From the NCBI GenBank assembly GCA_002479485.1, contig DLNM01000017.1, positions 1 to 54,156 on the forward strand: a DNA stretch of 54,156 nt. Direction: 5' to 3'. Positions within the stretch are counted from its first letter, which is position 1. Each line of letters begins with the position of its first letter. The stretch comes from Firmicutes bacterium UBA7510 (lineage in GTDB: Bacteria; Bacillota; Clostridia; Tissierellales; Sedimentibacteraceae). Under the pieces are notes generated by a model that was not told where the DNA came from, did not search any database, and saw only the letters and a list, made by a program, of their open reading frames with translations. Below are positions 53,127 through 54,156 of the stretch, one piece after another. Both the position numbers and the translations under genes were made by a program.

Positions 53127-54053
53127 ATGAAAAAAATACTAGAAATGATTAGCCCTTTTAACGCAAAAGAAGACATGCCGATCGCTTTATTTATCTTAAA
53201 AAAGTTGTTAGCTTTTTTTCTTATCTTTTTTGTATCAATGATATTAGCAGAAGGTGTAGTAATAATTGCTCACTATATAATGGGATACAATGTGTTGCAA
53301 GGCGAAATGCTATCCATAGAAGCTATGACACTAATGAAATATTATGGTTTTGCGATATTTATGATGATTACTATGCTTTATTGCAAATATATTGAAAAGC
53401 GTTCAATAAAATCAATGGGTTTCAATGATAAGATTTTAGGATATTTAAAAGGCATTCTAGTTGGGATTGCTTTGTTAGCTGTATCCATTGGCATAATAAT
53501 GCTGACAGGTAACATTACATACAACGGAGTTTTAGAAAATATCGATTATCTAACTATCATAGCATTTTCAGGTGCATTTATTATTCAGGGTGCAATGGAA
53601 GAAACTTTATGCAGAGGATTTTTAATGACATCGCTTTCGAAAAGGATTTCAATTCCATTTGCAATTCTTATTAGTTCTTTGGCGTTTGCAGCACCACATT
53701 TTTCTTCACTTTTTGCAGGAGATTTTATTTATAGTTTTGTTGGATTTGTAAATTTATTATTAGTCTCAACTATATTTTCTCTGCTCATTATTAATGGAAA
53801 GAATATATGGATAGCTTGCGGTATGCATAGCTTTTGGAATTTCTGTCTTTTCAATATTTTTGGACTTAATTTAAGTGGGACTAATAAAAAAGCAACAGCA
53901 ATTTTTGATTTTAGTACAGATAGTGAAAATATTTTAAATGGCGGTACATATGGAATTGAAGCAAGTATCATAACAACAGCAGTTTTAATTGTAAGCACTG
54001 TGTTTTTAATTAAAAAATACAGAAAAAACAAGGTTCAAAGTATTGAATTTTAA
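53127..54053 (+). CDS. CPBP-family intramembrane metalloprotease
   Basis: A 308-residue membrane protein with about eight spans. The CPBP/Abi motifs are EETLCRGFL (motif 1, catalytic Glu pair and Arg), APHFSSLF (motif 2 His) and MHSFWNF (motif 3 His). Members process prenylated peptides or give self-immunity to bacteriocins. AAGGAGAA precedes the ATG. Its pairing with an HTH gene and the flanking repeats suggest a regulated, transferable immunity module; no bacteriocin precursor is visible. Confidence 0.9.
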   Translation: MKKILEMISPFNAKEDMPIALFILKKLLAFFLIFFVSMILAEGVVIIAHYIMGYNVLQGEMLSIEAMTLMKYYGFAIFMMITMLYCKYIEKRSIKSMGFNDKILGYLKGILVGIALLAVSIGIIMLTGNITYNGVLENIDYLTIIAFSGAFIIQGAMEETLCRGFLMTSLSKRISIPFAILISSLAFAAPHFSSLFAGDFIYSFVGFVNLLLVSTIFSLLIINGKNIWIACGMHSFWNFCLFNIFGLNLSGTNKKATAIFDFSTDSENILNGGTYGIEASIITTAVLIVSTVFLIKKYRKNKVQSIEF

Positions 54054-54067
54054 TATATGAACTAAAG

Positions 54068-54156
54068 GAGCATAAGCTAACTTTATACAAATTAATGCAA
54101 TGAATATTATTATATACTATAACTACCAATTATCATATTGAATTGGTAGTTTTTTT
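54068..54156 (+). repeat. repeat copy ending in a terminator (right of HTH-CPBP pair)
   Basis: The second copy of the 52388-52480 repeat: GAGCATAAGCT, TATACAAATTA, ATATACTATAACTACCAA, then the same hairpin AACTACCAA (54121-54129) with TTGGTAGTT (54143-54151) and T run to the window edge. It may continue beyond the window. Confidence 0.8.

Noticed and set aside
1..54156. CRISPR arrays, transposases, integrases, tRNA or rRNA genes
   Set aside because: No regularly spaced repeats, transposase motifs or cloverleaf sequences were recognised on either strand; the only repeats are the palindromes and the terminator repeat listed.

Overview
This is an AT-rich, gene-dense stretch of a chromosome from a low-GC, amino-acid-fermenting member of the Clostridia. 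Supporting signs are a complete reductive/oxidative D-ornithine degradation cluster, T-box and cobalamin riboswitch control, strong AGGAGG ribosome binding sites, TTG and GTG starts, a GerS/YdcC-like sporulation lipoprotein gene and a CamA-like DNA methyltransferase. A Sedimentibacter- or Peptostreptococcaceae-like anaerobe would fit, but the species cannot be fixed from the sequence. I see no tRNA, rRNA, transposase, phage gene or CRISPR array.

Layout. 1-5.1 kb: a truncated CamA-like adenine methyltransferase, an S-layer-homology protein, an Asn/Cys-rich surface-type protein and a cyclophilin. 5.2-9 kb: upp, acpS, a gerS-like lipoprotein, the ndoAI-ndoA toxin-antitoxin pair and folC. 9.1-13 kb: a cobalamin riboswitch followed by a corrinoid-type ABC importer whose ATPase carries an extra C-terminal domain. 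13-19.5 kb: a DUF1540 mini-protein, a LysR regulator, dxr, hom, an ACT-domain regulator, a patatin and a ZIP transporter.

19.5-29.1 kb: a RocR-type sigma-54 activator, two tandem palindromic activator sites, a textbook -24/-12 promoter, then ord-ortA-ortB-oraS-oraE, a MutL/GlmL-like reactivator and ornithine racemase. L-ornithine is racemised, rearranged by the B12/PLP aminomutase, oxidised, and thiolysed to alanine and acetyl-CoA. The B12 importer 8 kb upstream matches the cofactor need of OraSE. 29.3-35.1 kb: pstSCAB, a HAD phosphatase, a DMT transporter and a parvulin. 35.2-36.8 kb: a Trp T-box and a lone trpB. 36.8-39.3 kb: ychF and an amidohydrolase.

39.3-43.3 kb: a ~600-bp noncoding nested foldback structure, then an autoregulated sdpR-sdpI pair and an ABC exporter. 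43.3-51.8 kb: two DAHP synthases (one without the regulatory N-domain) around a promoter, a Tyr/Phe-rich leader peptide and a terminator; then tyrA-aroB-aroA-aroC-aroE-aroK-aroQ, a shikimate pathway operon that appears to be controlled by leader-peptide attenuation. 51.9-54.1 kb: two small genes and an HTH-CPBP protease pair bracketed by a duplicated terminator repeat.

The two least expected signals are the nested foldback element at 39318-39921 and the aromatic leader peptide at 44342-44488. All family assignments rest on reading motifs by eye; no database search was run.
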